Positions 32,863-41,874 of a stretch of DNA of 64,000 nucleotides are shown piece after piece. The position numbers and the translations under genes were made by a program. This DNA comes from Pseudomonadota bacterium. GTDB lineage: Bacteria; Pseudomonadota; Gammaproteobacteria; Xanthomonadales; Rhodanobacteraceae. The stretch is taken from the NCBI GenBank assembly GCA_018240505.1, contig JAFEFQ010000238.1:61940-125939 (forward strand), in the 5' to 3' direction. The notes under the pieces were generated by a model. It saw nothing but the letters and a program-made list of their open reading frames with translations. It was not told the origin of the DNA and searched no databases. The stretch's first letter is position 1, and every line of letters begins with the position of its first letter.

Positions 32863-34536
32863 TCACTTCTTCGCCCCCGGGCCAAGAAATTCCGCAGGCA
32901 GCTTGTCCGCCCTGACCGCGCGACTGTATTCGGCCCCCCAAGTGCGACCCCGATCCGTGCTTTTCAGCAAAGAGCCGTCGAAACAGTACAGGTAAAGCAG
33001 TTCATCGGTCGATATCGGACCTTCGATGCGATTGCACCCAAAAGTGACTTGTCCGATCGCGCGCTGTGTCTTGCCTTTGTCGGAGCTGGTCAGGACCGAC
33101 GGATGCGGTTCTTTCTCCCAGCCCTTCCAGCCGAAGCCGGTATCGGAATCGATGGCCAACGGCGTACCGTCGGAAAATACGTACAGCGCACCGCCCCATT
33201 TTCCGAGGCGATGATAGGGCTCCCACGTCAACCCACCGTCTCGGCTGATTTGCGGAGCGCCAACGCCACCGAACCAAAAGCTGTCGGCGTTGGACACGAT
33301 GATGCCGTTGGGTTGCTCCTGAACCAGAAACGAGCCCTGATCGTCGATTTTGGAAAATGCCGCGGTGGCGGCATCGAGTCGATATCGCGCGTGATCGCCG
33401 TAGACAAGCAGTTCTTTGCCGCGGGTCACAACCCTTGGAGTCAGGCTGTAGTCGTAGGCCAGCTCACGCGCACCTTCCTTGGCCCTGGTGCCATACTCGC
33501 CGACGAGCTTCCAGGCCCAGTCTTCGCCGCGCTGATACAGGCGTGCTTTTCCATTGTCCATGCCGATGGCGAAGAGTTTCCCGTCCACCTCTCCCAACCA
33601 AGCGGTCGATTGTCCGGCATAGGGCAGAGTTGCCGCCTGCCAACTACCGTCGAGACTGCCGGCATGCCAGACGGTGCCTCGTTCGCCTCCAGCCACGTAG
33701 CTACCGTCGCTCAGCTTTGTCGCAGACATCAACGCGAGGTTGGTCGGCAGATGGCCGATCGTCCATTGGCCCGATGCGGAGCGCCGATAGAGGGAACCCA
33801 AGCGTGCCGTGTAGATGATTTCTTCCCGTGATATGTAGCGCGGTCTTTCCATGAAGGCGAAGCCGTGGATCGCTTCGGCCAGGCGTGTGCGCGCCTGCGT
33901 TTCCGTATCGGCCGTCCAGCCGAGCGTGGTTGCCGACCTGGTACGTTCGAACTGCCTGGGGTATTTCGCAGCGACGAACTCGGCCAAAGGCTGGCTGTCG
34001 TCAATGCGCGACATCGCATACGGAGTTTCGACCGGGCTCAGCACCGCGGTGTTGGCCAAGGGATCGGGATGAAATGGTTGGAAGAGCACCGTGCCAAGGT
34101 TGGTCAGGCGGTCGGTTTGCACGTCGAACGTACCGACGGTCCGAGGCGCACGCGCGGACAGCATGTAAGTCATGTCGCCACCGCGCGCGTAACTGAAAAG
34201 GCCACTGAACCTGTAGTGTCCGGGCGCGAGCAGGCCGACGAAGACGCGCGTCGAAGTCAGGCCGTCGTCCAGCGCCGGCAACGAGAAGAGTTCTGGCTGG
34301 CCGTCTTTGCCGACGCCGTCTTCCTTGACGACGATGGCCTCGGTCCAATTTACGAGGGCATCCGTCAGATGCGCGGAGTTGGTGACTACTTGTACCGCAA
34401 CCAGGCCGCCGTTGGTGGGGAGCTTATCCTTGTCCGGCCCGTCGATCCCCGCCGACGGGATGCTTGCACATGCATGGATCAGGAGCAGGCAAGGAACCAG
34501 CAGCGCAGCTCTTGCGGTCTTTTTTGCGAATGACAC
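32863..34536 (-). CDS. Putative lipoprotein with Asp-box (BNR)-like repeats, function unknown
   Basis: This 557-codon protein has a lipoprotein signal with Cys23 (LIHAC). The C-terminal half has Asp-box-like repeats (SRDGGLTWEP, SSDKGKTQ, STDRGRTWGA), which sit at blade turns of beta-propellers such as sialidases, but no sialidase catalytic set is evident. The N-terminal half (about 40-180) looks like a separate beta domain. By eye its base composition is less GC-rich than neighbours, with many AT-ending codons, suggesting later acquisition or relaxed selection. It stands alone between dxs and the ClC gene. Confidence 0.7.
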   Translation of the reverse strand: MSFAKKTARAALLVPCLLLIHACASIPSAGIDGPDKDKLPTNGGLVAVQVVTNSAHLTDALVNWTEAIVVKEDGVGKDGQPELFSLPALDDGLTSTRVFVGLLAPGHYRFSGLFSYARGGDMTYMLSARAPRTVGTFDVQTDRLTNLGTVLFQPFHPDPLANTAVLSPVETPYAMSRIDDSQPLAEFVAAKYPRQFERTRSATTLGWTADTETQARTRLAEAIHGFAFMERPRYISREEIIYTARLGSLYRRSASGQWTIGHLPTNLALMSATKLSDGSYVAGGERGTVWHAGSLDGSWQAATLPYAGQSTAWLGEVDGKLFAIGMDNGKARLYQRGEDWAWKLVGEYGTRAKEGARELAYDYSLTPRVVTRGKELLVYGDHARYRLDAATAAFSKIDDQGSFLVQEQPNGIIVSNADSFWFGGVGAPQISRDGGLTWEPYHRLGKWGGALYVFSDGTPLAIDSDTGFGWKGWEKEPHPSVLTSSDKGKTQRAIGQVTFGCNRIEGPISTDELLYLYCFDGSLLKSTDRGRTWGAEYSRAVRADKLPAEFLGPGAKK

Positions 34537-34614
34537 GTCGTATCCCCAGTTGATTTTACCGACAGGAATTTACAAGGTCCTGTGCTCCCGGCAAATCGTT
34601 TGGCGTGGAGATCG

Positions 34615-36501
34615 TCAACTCTCGGGCGTCCTGCGCATGCGCTCGCGGATCGCCTGGCGGATACGGATATGGCGGTTCGCGTCGTGCGTTTCGCTGAGGC
34701 GGCGCGTATGCGCGGTGACCAGGTCGCCGCGGGTCAGCACGCCGACGATCCGTTGCGGCGCCTCGCGCGCGACAACGGCGACGCTGCCGATTTTTTCCTC
34801 GACCATGTGGTCGGCGGCTTCGCGCAGCGAGTTGTCCTCGAAGACGATGATCGGCGCTGCCGCAAGCAGCTCGCCGACGGCCCTGGCGTCGGGATTCTGC
34901 GCATCCAGCAGTTGCCGGCGCGTGACGATGCCGCGCAGGTTGCCGGCTGCGTCGAGCACGGGATAGCCGAGGAACTGCGCCTTGGCGTCGCCCGACGCCA
35001 GCCAGCGGCGCACCGTGCCGAGTTCGTCAGCGGCATTCAACACGGTGAGATCGCGCGAGCACGAATCGCGCACGAGCACCTGGTCGAGATAGTCGGCCGC
35101 GTATTCGCTAGGCACGCGCACGCCGCGGCGCGCGATCTTCTCGGTCATGATCGTCTGGCGCATGCACAGGCAGGAGACGAGATACGCCATCGAGCAGCCG
35201 CCGAGCAGCGGCAGCAGGCCGGCCGGCTGCAACGTGGTCTCGAACGCGAACACGATCGAGGCGAGCACCGCGCGCGAGGCGCCGGCGAACATCGCCGCCA
35301 TGCCGACGAGCCCGGCGATGCGCGGATCGATGCCGAGGCGCGGCAGCAGCGGCGCGGCGAGCATGCCGGCCGCGGCGCCGAGCGCGCCGCCGATCGTGAA
35401 CAGCGGCGCGAGCGTGCCGCCCGAGGTGCCGCTGCCGAGCGCGATCACCCACGAGAGGAATTTCATCGCGCAGAGGAACAGCAGCGCGTTCAGGGCGAAG
35501 CCGCCCGAGACGATCTGCTCGATGTTGGTGTAGCCGACGCCGAGCGTCAGCGGCGCGAACCAGCCGACCACACCGACCGCGAGCCCGCCGAGTGCGGGCC
35601 ACCACATCCAGTGGATCGGCAGGTGATCGAACGCGTCCTCGACCGCGTAGACCGCGCGCGTGACGCCGACGCTGACGAAGCCGAGCAGCGCGCCGAGCGC
35701 GACGTAGAACAGCAGCGCGCCCGCGCCGGGGCTGGCGACTTGCGGCATCGCGAACACCGCCTGCGAGCCGACCATCGCGTAACGGATGCCGGTCGCCGTC
35801 GTCGCCGCGAGCGCGACCGGAATCAGCGAGCGCGGGCGCAGCTCGAACAACAGCAGCTCGATGGCGAGGATCACCGCCGAAATCGGCGAACCGAACACCG
35901 CGGCCATGCCTGCGGCGGCGCCCGAGGCGAGCAGCGTCTTGCGCTCGATCGCGGTGACGTGCATGAGTTGCCCGACCAGCGAACCGAGCGCGCCGCCGGT
36001 GGCGATGATCGGGCCCTCCGCACCGAACGGGCCGCCCGTGCCGATCGCGATCGCCGAGGAAACGGGCTTGAGCAGCGTGATGCGCGGCGGGATGCGGCTC
36101 TGGTTGAGCAGCACCTGCTCCATCGCTTCGGGAATGCCGTGGCCGCGGATCGCCGCCGAGCCCCAGCGCGCCATCGCGCCGACGATCAGGCCGCCGACGA
36201 CCGGAACGGCGATCACCCACGGGCCGAGGTGATTGCCCGCGGGCGACGTCAGTTCGGTCGACCAGCGGCCATGGAACGAAAGATTGGTCACGATGCCGAT
36301 CAGGGCGGTCAGCCATTGCGCGATCAATGCGCAGGCGCTCGCGAGCAGAACCGCGATCGCCGAAATCAGCAGCACACGCTGGTCCAGTTGCGCCGACTTG
36401 CGCGGCATGCGCGCGGCGGTCATCACGTCGCCAAGGCCGGGCGATACCGGCAGCGGGCCGGCCGCGTTCGAGCGCGGCGGAGGAACGGGAGTGCCTGGCA
36501 T
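34615..36501 (-). CDS. ClC-family chloride channel/transporter with two CBS domains
   Basis: This is a 628-codon protein from ATG 36501 (MPGTPVPPPRSNAAGP). The frame remains open far upstream, but that part is antisense to the next gene. Selectivity motifs are present: RGHGIPEA (GxGxP), GTGGPFGAEGPI with gating Glu162, and GSGTSGGTLAPLF. Ten or more hydrophobic helices are followed by a C-terminal tandem CBS pair (about 500-610, GTVRRWLASGDAKAQFLGYPVLDAAGNLRGIVTRRQLL and the second repeat ending GVLTRGDL). The CBS pair probably binds nucleotides and gates transport. Confidence 0.93.
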   Translation of the reverse strand: MPGTPVPPPRSNAAGPLPVSPGLGDVMTAARMPRKSAQLDQRVLLISAIAVLLASACALIAQWLTALIGIVTNLSFHGRWSTELTSPAGNHLGPWVIAVPVVGGLIVGAMARWGSAAIRGHGIPEAMEQVLLNQSRIPPRITLLKPVSSAIAIGTGGPFGAEGPIIATGGALGSLVGQLMHVTAIERKTLLASGAAAGMAAVFGSPISAVILAIELLLFELRPRSLIPVALAATTATGIRYAMVGSQAVFAMPQVASPGAGALLFYVALGALLGFVSVGVTRAVYAVEDAFDHLPIHWMWWPALGGLAVGVVGWFAPLTLGVGYTNIEQIVSGGFALNALLFLCAMKFLSWVIALGSGTSGGTLAPLFTIGGALGAAAGMLAAPLLPRLGIDPRIAGLVGMAAMFAGASRAVLASIVFAFETTLQPAGLLPLLGGCSMAYLVSCLCMRQTIMTEKIARRGVRVPSEYAADYLDQVLVRDSCSRDLTVLNAADELGTVRRWLASGDAKAQFLGYPVLDAAGNLRGIVTRRQLLDAQNPDARAVGELLAAAPIIVFEDNSLREAADHMVEEKIGSVAVVAREAPQRIVGVLTRGDLVTAHTRRLSETHDANRHIRIRQAIRERMRRTPES

Positions 36502-36669
36502 GGATTGCTGCGTTGCGGGGTGAGCCGCGCAGAATAAACCTCGCCGCGACCGCAGTAAATTCGCCGGCCCGGCCGCGAGCCGAAAATCGATGCGTCTTCG
36601 CGGAGTGGTATTTGCTAAATTGCACGAACTGCGCAGTGCGCGGAAGCAAGTCCATTTTTTGGAGCTGCC

Positions 36670-38733
36670 ATGTTCGTCCGTCGTTTTCCGTCCGTCGCGC
36701 TGTCCGGTTTGCTGGCCGCAGCCATTCTGTCGTCGCGACCGGCGGTCGCCGAGGCGCTGCAATTCCGCATCACCGAGGGCGAGGTCGAGAACGCGTTCTA
36801 TCAGGACGGCCCCGTCGCCGCGCACCTGCTGTTGAGTTCGGGTTTGCAGCCGCGCGTGCTGGCGGCGTTCCCGGCCGGCAACAGCGGCGTCGGTATCTGG
36901 TTCGAGCCGGCGACGGCGCCCGTGCAATGGCATCTCGAGAACATGAAGCCTCTGGCCGCGAAGGATGCGCAAGGCCGCCCGCTGCACGGCATCGAGGCTG
37001 CTGCGACACTGGCCGCGCCGTCGCCGCTGCGCATCGAGGATGCCGTGCTCGGCAGCGTGCGCGTGCTGCGCGACTATCAGTTGCTGCGCAAATATCCAAG
37101 CGAAACCGTCGCCCAGGTCAGACGCGAAGGCAATACCCTGAGCTGGTCGCGATCGCGGCTCGACGGCGCGCCGGGGTACGAGATCGCGCTGACGGTGGAG
37201 CAGGGGCGCCTGGACGGAGGCAACGGCAAGCCCTGGACTCTGGGTCAAAACGGCGCAGACAAGCCGCTGCGCCTGCGCCTGCGCGCGTTGACGGGCGAGA
37301 AGCCGCTGACGCCGTTCGCGGCCGATGCGCTGCTTACCCGCGCTGCGGGCGACGACGAGCGCAGCCGCAACGCCTTGCGTTTCTTGAGCTATCAGGAAAA
37401 ATTCCTCGCCGGTTCGTGGCGGTTCGACACCTATTTCGGCCGCGATACGCTGATGTCGCTGCGTCTGTTGCTGCCGGCGCTGCAGCCGGCAGCGGTGGAG
37501 GACGGACTCGCCGCCGTGCTGAGCCGGCTTGCGCCGGACGGCCAGGTCGCGCACGAGGAGGACATCGGCGAGTTCGCCGTGCTCCGTCATCGCAAGGAAA
37601 ACCGCGGCGGCGATGCGCCGATCTACGACTACAAGATGATCGACAGCGACGTCATGCTCGCCCCGGTCGCCGCCGCGTACCTGCTCGACGGCGCCGACGG
37701 CCAGGCACGCGCCAGGGCCTTTCTCGCGCGCAAGCTCGATTCCGGCGAAACCGCGGGTGCGGCGCTGGCCCGCAACTTCGCGCTCGTGCTCGGACATGCG
37801 CGAGCGTTCGCGCGCGATCCGTCCGCGAGGAATCTCGTCGCGCTCAAGGCCGGCGAAAACGTGGGCGAGTGGCGCGACAGCGAGATCGGCCTCGCCGGCG
37901 GACGCATCCCCTACGACGTCAACGCGATCCTGATGCCGGCCGCGCTCGACGCGATCGCGCGCTTGCGCAAGGCGGGATTCGTGGCCGAATCCGCGGACAC
38001 GGCATCGGCCGCGGAACTGGCCTCGGTGTGGGCGCGTCGCGCACCGCCGTTGTTCCAGGTGAAGTTGCCTGCCACGGTCGCGCGTGCCGAGGTGGCGAAA
38101 TATGCCAAGGCACAAGGCATAGACGCCGCCGCGGCGCTGGCCAGCCTGCCGCAAAGCGGCGAGGTGGCGTTCAACGCGCTCTCGCTCGATGCGCAGGGCA
38201 AGCCGATTCCCGTGCTGAATTCGGACGACGGCTTCGCCCTGCTGTTCGGCCGTCCCGACGCGGCGCAGCTGGATGCGACCCTCGCCGCGATTTTCCGCCC
38301 GTTCCCGGCCGGCCTGATGACCGGCGTGGGCATGGTGGTCGCCGATGCCGCCTATGCCGGCGACGATATCCAGAAGCTGCTGGGCCGCAACGCGTACCAC
38401 GGCGCTGTCGTCTGGTCGTGGCAACAGGCCTTGATGGCGGCGGGCCTCGCGCGCCAGCTTCAGCGCCAGGACCTGCCAGGATCCACGCTGGCCGCGTTGC
38501 GCAAGGCGCAGCAGGAACTCTGGCAGGTGATCCGCGCAAGCAGAAAAATGAGCACGTCCGAACTGTGGTCGTGGAACTACGTCGACGGCCACTACGTCAT
38601 GAGCCCGTTCGGGCAAGGCAAGAACGACGCCGACGAATCCAACGCCGCGCAACTCTGGAGTACGGTGTATCTCGCGATTCCGGCGCCGGCGCAGGCGGCG
38701 GGTTCCGGCGCCGCTGCGCCGCAGAAGCCGTGA
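36670..38733 (+). CDS. Secreted (alpha/alpha)6 glycosidase-like protein, glycogen-debranching type
   Basis: This is a 687-codon protein with a signal peptide (MFVRRFPSVALSGLLAAAIL, cleavage near residue 27). About residues 30-210 form a beta domain. The rest has the six-hairpin glycosidase look, with DTYFGRDTLMSLRLLLPAL (253-271), the signature of amylo-alpha-1,6-glucosidase and GH63/GH15-like enzymes, then VAHEEDIGEFAVL and NDADESNAAQLW near the end. This suggests periplasmic or outer-membrane-exported carbohydrate breakdown; the substrate is undetermined. A GGAG ribosome-binding site precedes ATG 36670. No sugar transporter genes are adjacent. Confidence 0.75.
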   Translation: MFVRRFPSVALSGLLAAAILSSRPAVAEALQFRITEGEVENAFYQDGPVAAHLLLSSGLQPRVLAAFPAGNSGVGIWFEPATAPVQWHLENMKPLAAKDAQGRPLHGIEAAATLAAPSPLRIEDAVLGSVRVLRDYQLLRKYPSETVAQVRREGNTLSWSRSRLDGAPGYEIALTVEQGRLDGGNGKPWTLGQNGADKPLRLRLRALTGEKPLTPFAADALLTRAAGDDERSRNALRFLSYQEKFLAGSWRFDTYFGRDTLMSLRLLLPALQPAAVEDGLAAVLSRLAPDGQVAHEEDIGEFAVLRHRKENRGGDAPIYDYKMIDSDVMLAPVAAAYLLDGADGQARARAFLARKLDSGETAGAALARNFALVLGHARAFARDPSARNLVALKAGENVGEWRDSEIGLAGGRIPYDVNAILMPAALDAIARLRKAGFVAESADTASAAELASVWARRAPPLFQVKLPATVARAEVAKYAKAQGIDAAAALASLPQSGEVAFNALSLDAQGKPIPVLNSDDGFALLFGRPDAAQLDATLAAIFRPFPAGLMTGVGMVVADAAYAGDDIQKLLGRNAYHGAVVWSWQQALMAAGLARQLQRQDLPGSTLAALRKAQQELWQVIRASRKMSTSELWSWNYVDGHYVMSPFGQGKNDADESNAAQLWSTVYLAIPAPAQAAGSGAAAPQKP

Positions 38734-38734
38734 A

Positions 38735-39391
38735 CTACACCTGCCGCCGGTTCTTCGGCAGATGGTTCATGAGGAACTCCATCTGGTCGGCGAGGATGTT
38801 GCGGTTCGACAGGATCAGGTGCTCGACCCAGCTCGGCCGGTAGGGCACCGCGAGCAATGGCATGGCGGCCTGCTGCGGCGTGTGGCTGCCCTTGCGGATG
38901 TTGCAGGCGAGGCAGGCGCTGACGACGTTTTCCCAACTGTCGTGGCCGCCCCTGGACAGCGGCACGACATGGTCGCGCGTGAGTTCGCCGCGCGAGAAAT
39001 GCTCGCCGCAGTAGAGACAAAGCATGCGGTCGCGCGCGAACAGCGCGGCATTCGTCAGCGCCGGCGCCGGGTCGACCGCGTGCAGGCGCGCGTGGCCGCG
39101 GCTGGCGACGATCGGATGCAGGGCCAGCGTCGACTGCTCGCCGGTCAGGCGGCTCGTGCCGCCGTGGATGGTCAGGCAGGCGTTGCCGAGGGTCCAGGAG
39201 ACGGCGTCGCGCACGTACAGGCAGACCGCGTCCTGCCAGGAAATCCAGTCGAGGATGCGGCCGCTGGAATCGAGCGAAAGGACGCGTGTGGCGTGGATGT
39301 CGCTGACCTTGCGCGGTTCGAAAAGGACCATGCGGTCGCGTTCGAGACTCGCAGATTTGGTCGTGGCGACTTGTGATCTATGACTCGGCAT
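38735..39391 (-). CDS. HNH endonuclease-domain protein
   Basis: The HNH-zinc module is at the C-terminus: CLYCGEHF, TRDHVVPLSRGGHDSWENVVSACLACNIRKGS, with paired CxxC motifs and the DH...N...H-type core. This frame is 218 codons from 39391; ATG 39331 (MVLFEPRKVSD) gives 198 codons and may be the real start because conservation-like sequence begins there. The N-terminal 100 residues are a beta-rich domain found with this HNH type in many proteobacteria. It stops 1 bp after the convergent glycosidase gene. Biological role unknown; not linked to a restriction system here. Confidence 0.85.
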   Translation of the reverse strand: MPSHRSQVATTKSASLERDRMVLFEPRKVSDIHATRVLSLDSSGRILDWISWQDAVCLYVRDAVSWTLGNACLTIHGGTSRLTGEQSTLALHPIVASRGHARLHAVDPAPALTNAALFARDRMLCLYCGEHFSRGELTRDHVVPLSRGGHDSWENVVSACLACNIRKGSHTPQQAAMPLLAVPYRPSWVEHLILSNRNILADQMEFLMNHLPKNRRQV

Positions 39392-39533
39392 CCGGCTTCA
39401 CCATCGACACCCCGCGGGGCGGAATTGGGCGATTCGCTGCCAAACGATCGTATCCGGGTTAGCAGCATAGCCGAAGTTACGCGCGTTTTGCGAACGGCGG
39501 ATGACGCCGTCGTTGCGCGGCCCCGTGTGGCGG

Positions 39534-41354
39534 TCAGGCCGGCACGAGATCGAACGCGATCGTCAGCCGCGTGTCGTCGCCGCGGAACGGGACCGTGCCG
39601 TGCCAGAAATACGACGGGAACAGGGCGAGCAGGCCCGGTTCCGGGCGGATGAAGTATTCGGGTTGCAACTCAGGCTGCGTCGGATGGCCCGGTTCGCCGA
39701 ACTTGAGGAAACCTTGTCGGTCCGGATTGTCGCCGGTAACCGCACCTGGCAGTTCGATGTAGCAGGCCGAAGACAGCCATCCCTTCGGATGCACGTGGTT
39801 GGTGTGGTAGCCCTGCGCGCGCAGGCGTACAGACCAGATTCCCGCAACCTTGTAACCGCCGCTGTTGCGGCGGCGCAGCGGGTCGTCGCCGTGGCCGATC
39901 GCTTCGATATGCCGGCGGATCGGTTCGTCGATCGCGCCGAAGAACGCGCGGATCGGCGCATCCTCGACATCGAGCAGGTTCTGCGCGGTCTGCGAGCCAT
40001 TGCGCAGCGATTGATGCAGCGGGTGGCGCGGCAGCACGTGCAGGCGTTCCAGGCTGGCGGCGAGATCGCGCAGATAGTCCGTCAGACAGCTCCAACCCGG
40101 AGGCGTGGCTATCGTCCATGGCCGGGCCAGGCGTGCATAGTCGCAGAGCTCGCCGTAGCGCGGATCGCCGAGCAGGCGCCAGGCGGTGGTTTGCGCGGCG
40201 ATCAACTGCTGGTCGTCCGGTGCGCCGACCAGCAAGGTTTCCACTTCCCGCAGCGCCTCCCCAGCGTCACCGACGCCGAGCAGGGCTTCGATGCGCGCAC
40301 GGTGTGCGCCCTGGTTGCCGGGCGCCGTGCGCAAGGCGCGGTCGGCGAGCGACAGGGCCAGCGTCGCGTCGGTACGCAGCGAATGGTGGCTTGCCGCCAG
40401 CAGCAGCGGAAACGGGGCGTTTTCGCGTTCGACGTGCTCGGCGAGCGATTGGTAGGCGGCCTCGTCGCCCATCGTCGTCGCAAGCACGCCGGCGCGGGTC
40501 GACAACAACACGGCATCGCCGGGAAGGGCGAGCAAGGCAGCGTCGAGTTCGGAGGTCGCAACGGCTGCGTCGCCGCTGCGCATCCAGAGAATCTGCGCGA
40601 GGTTGAGCTGTGCATCGCCGAAGTTCGGCCGTTCACGAACCAGCTCGCGCAGCAACGGCTCGGCTTCTTCGCTGCGATCGGTGGCGATCAGCGTGCTCGC
40701 GTGCAGATACCGCGCCTCCGGTGAGCCGGCGCCGCGGCCGATCGCGCTGCGGGCGATTTTCTCCGCTTCGCGATGGCGTCCTGCGGCCTCGAGCGTGACG
40801 GCGAGATGGAACTCGGCATTGGCGTTGCCGGGCAAGGCCGCGACGACCCGGCGATAGACCTTCGCGGCTTCCTCGTGGCGTTCGAGTTTGTTGAGGGCGA
40901 CGCCGTACTGATGCAGCAGGTTCGGATCGGCCCGCGCATCGTCGGCAAACGCTGCCGTGGACAGCAGCGTGTCCGCGAAGCGGTGTTGCTGGTTCAGCAG
41001 GCTGGCGAGCAGGAGTGCCGCGCGCGCAAAAGGGCGATTGCCGGCCAGTGCGCGCCGCAGCGCCTGTTCGGCTTCGGCGTAGCGGCTGGTGTCGACCAGC
41101 AATTCGCCCAGCGCCGCCTGCGCCGGCGCCCAGCCCGGATCGGAGGCCACGGCCTGGCGCAGCGAGCGCTCGGCGCCTGCGCCGTCGCCGAGGGCAAGCA
41201 ATGCGCCGGCATGCAGACGATGCGCCTCGGCGAAATCCGGTGTCGCCTGCAAAACGTGCGCGAGCAGATCGCGCGCGGCCACGAAGTTGCGCGCCTGAAG
41301 CAGGGCCGATGCGCGCTGCATGGCCTCGATGACGGCGGGACTCGGGACACTCAT
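39534..41354 (-). CDS. TPR protein with C-terminal 2-oxoglutarate/Fe(II) oxygenase-like domain
   Basis: This is a 606-codon protein from ATG 41354 (MSVPSPAVIEAMQRASALLQ). Residues up to about 400 consist of tetratricopeptide repeats (for example PDFAEAHRLHAGALLALGDGAGAERSLRQAV). The last 200 residues fit the putative 2OG-Fe(II) oxygenase family (PF13759 style): YHTNHVHPKGWLSSACYIELP with HxH, then ALFPSYFWHGTVPFRGDDTRLTIAFDL with the distal His and Arg. These proteins are thought to hydroxylate proteins or small molecules. The gene overlaps the upstream GNAT gene by 4 bp, indicating an operon. Confidence 0.82.
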   Translation of the reverse strand: MSVPSPAVIEAMQRASALLQARNFVAARDLLAHVLQATPDFAEAHRLHAGALLALGDGAGAERSLRQAVASDPGWAPAQAALGELLVDTSRYAEAEQALRRALAGNRPFARAALLLASLLNQQHRFADTLLSTAAFADDARADPNLLHQYGVALNKLERHEEAAKVYRRVVAALPGNANAEFHLAVTLEAAGRHREAEKIARSAIGRGAGSPEARYLHASTLIATDRSEEAEPLLRELVRERPNFGDAQLNLAQILWMRSGDAAVATSELDAALLALPGDAVLLSTRAGVLATTMGDEAAYQSLAEHVERENAPFPLLLAASHHSLRTDATLALSLADRALRTAPGNQGAHRARIEALLGVGDAGEALREVETLLVGAPDDQQLIAAQTTAWRLLGDPRYGELCDYARLARPWTIATPPGWSCLTDYLRDLAASLERLHVLPRHPLHQSLRNGSQTAQNLLDVEDAPIRAFFGAIDEPIRRHIEAIGHGDDPLRRRNSGGYKVAGIWSVRLRAQGYHTNHVHPKGWLSSACYIELPGAVTGDNPDRQGFLKFGEPGHPTQPELQPEYFIRPEPGLLALFPSYFWHGTVPFRGDDTRLTIAFDLVPA

Positions 41355-41842
41355 TGCCTGACCGGCTTCACCATGCTCAATATTTCGACGCCGAAGCCGT
41401 GGTGCTCGTACAGCTTGCGCGCGCGTTCGTTGTTCGGAAACACGCCGAGGGTGAGGAAACGGCAGCGGTGCTCCTTCGCCCATGCGTCGGCGAAGCGCAG
41501 CATCGCGCCGGCGACGCCGCGGCCCTCGTGCGCGGCATCGACGACGAGGTCGGCGATATGGCAGTTCAGCGCGCCGGTGAAGAAATCCTTGCGCGTCTGC
41601 AGATGCAGGAAGCCGAGCGGCTCCGCGTCTTCGCTTTCCGCGACGTACAGGTGCGACGCCGGCGGCAGCGTGCGCAGATGATGTTCGATGTCGCGCTCGA
41701 TGCCGGCCAGCGTTTCGCCACGCTTGCGCCACGGCGGCAGTTCGAACTCGGCGAAGCGGCGCGCGAGCGCGAGGATGAATTCGTCGTCGTCCGCATGGGC
41801 GAGGCGGATGTGGACTTCGGTTTCCGGCGCGTTGTCGTTCAT
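41351..41842 (-). CDS. GNAT-family N-acetyltransferase
   Basis: This 163-codon protein has the acetyl-CoA binding pattern ADLVVDAAHEGRGVAGAMLRFADAWAKEHRC (motif A, Q/RxxGxG/A variant) and the C-terminal FPNNERARKLYEHHGF typical of GNAT enzymes. Its acceptor is unknown. The stop overlaps the start of the TPR/2OG-oxygenase gene (ATGA), so the two are probably translated together. Confidence 0.9.
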   Translation of the reverse strand: MNDNAPETEVHIRLAHADDDEFILALARRFAEFELPPWRKRGETLAGIERDIEHHLRTLPPASHLYVAESEDAEPLGFLHLQTRKDFFTGALNCHIADLVVDAAHEGRGVAGAMLRFADAWAKEHRCRFLTLGVFPNNERARKLYEHHGFGVEILSMVKPVRQ

Positions 41843-41874
41843 GGCGAAGCGGGTGGTGCTGCTGACTGCAAATA

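Noticed and set aside
36502..38652. A 717-codon upstream extension of the ClC gene, antisense to the secreted glycosidase-like gene
   Set aside because: The extension has no membrane or domain pattern. ClC similarity begins near ATG 36501. The opposite strand encodes a signal peptide and FGRDTL motif.
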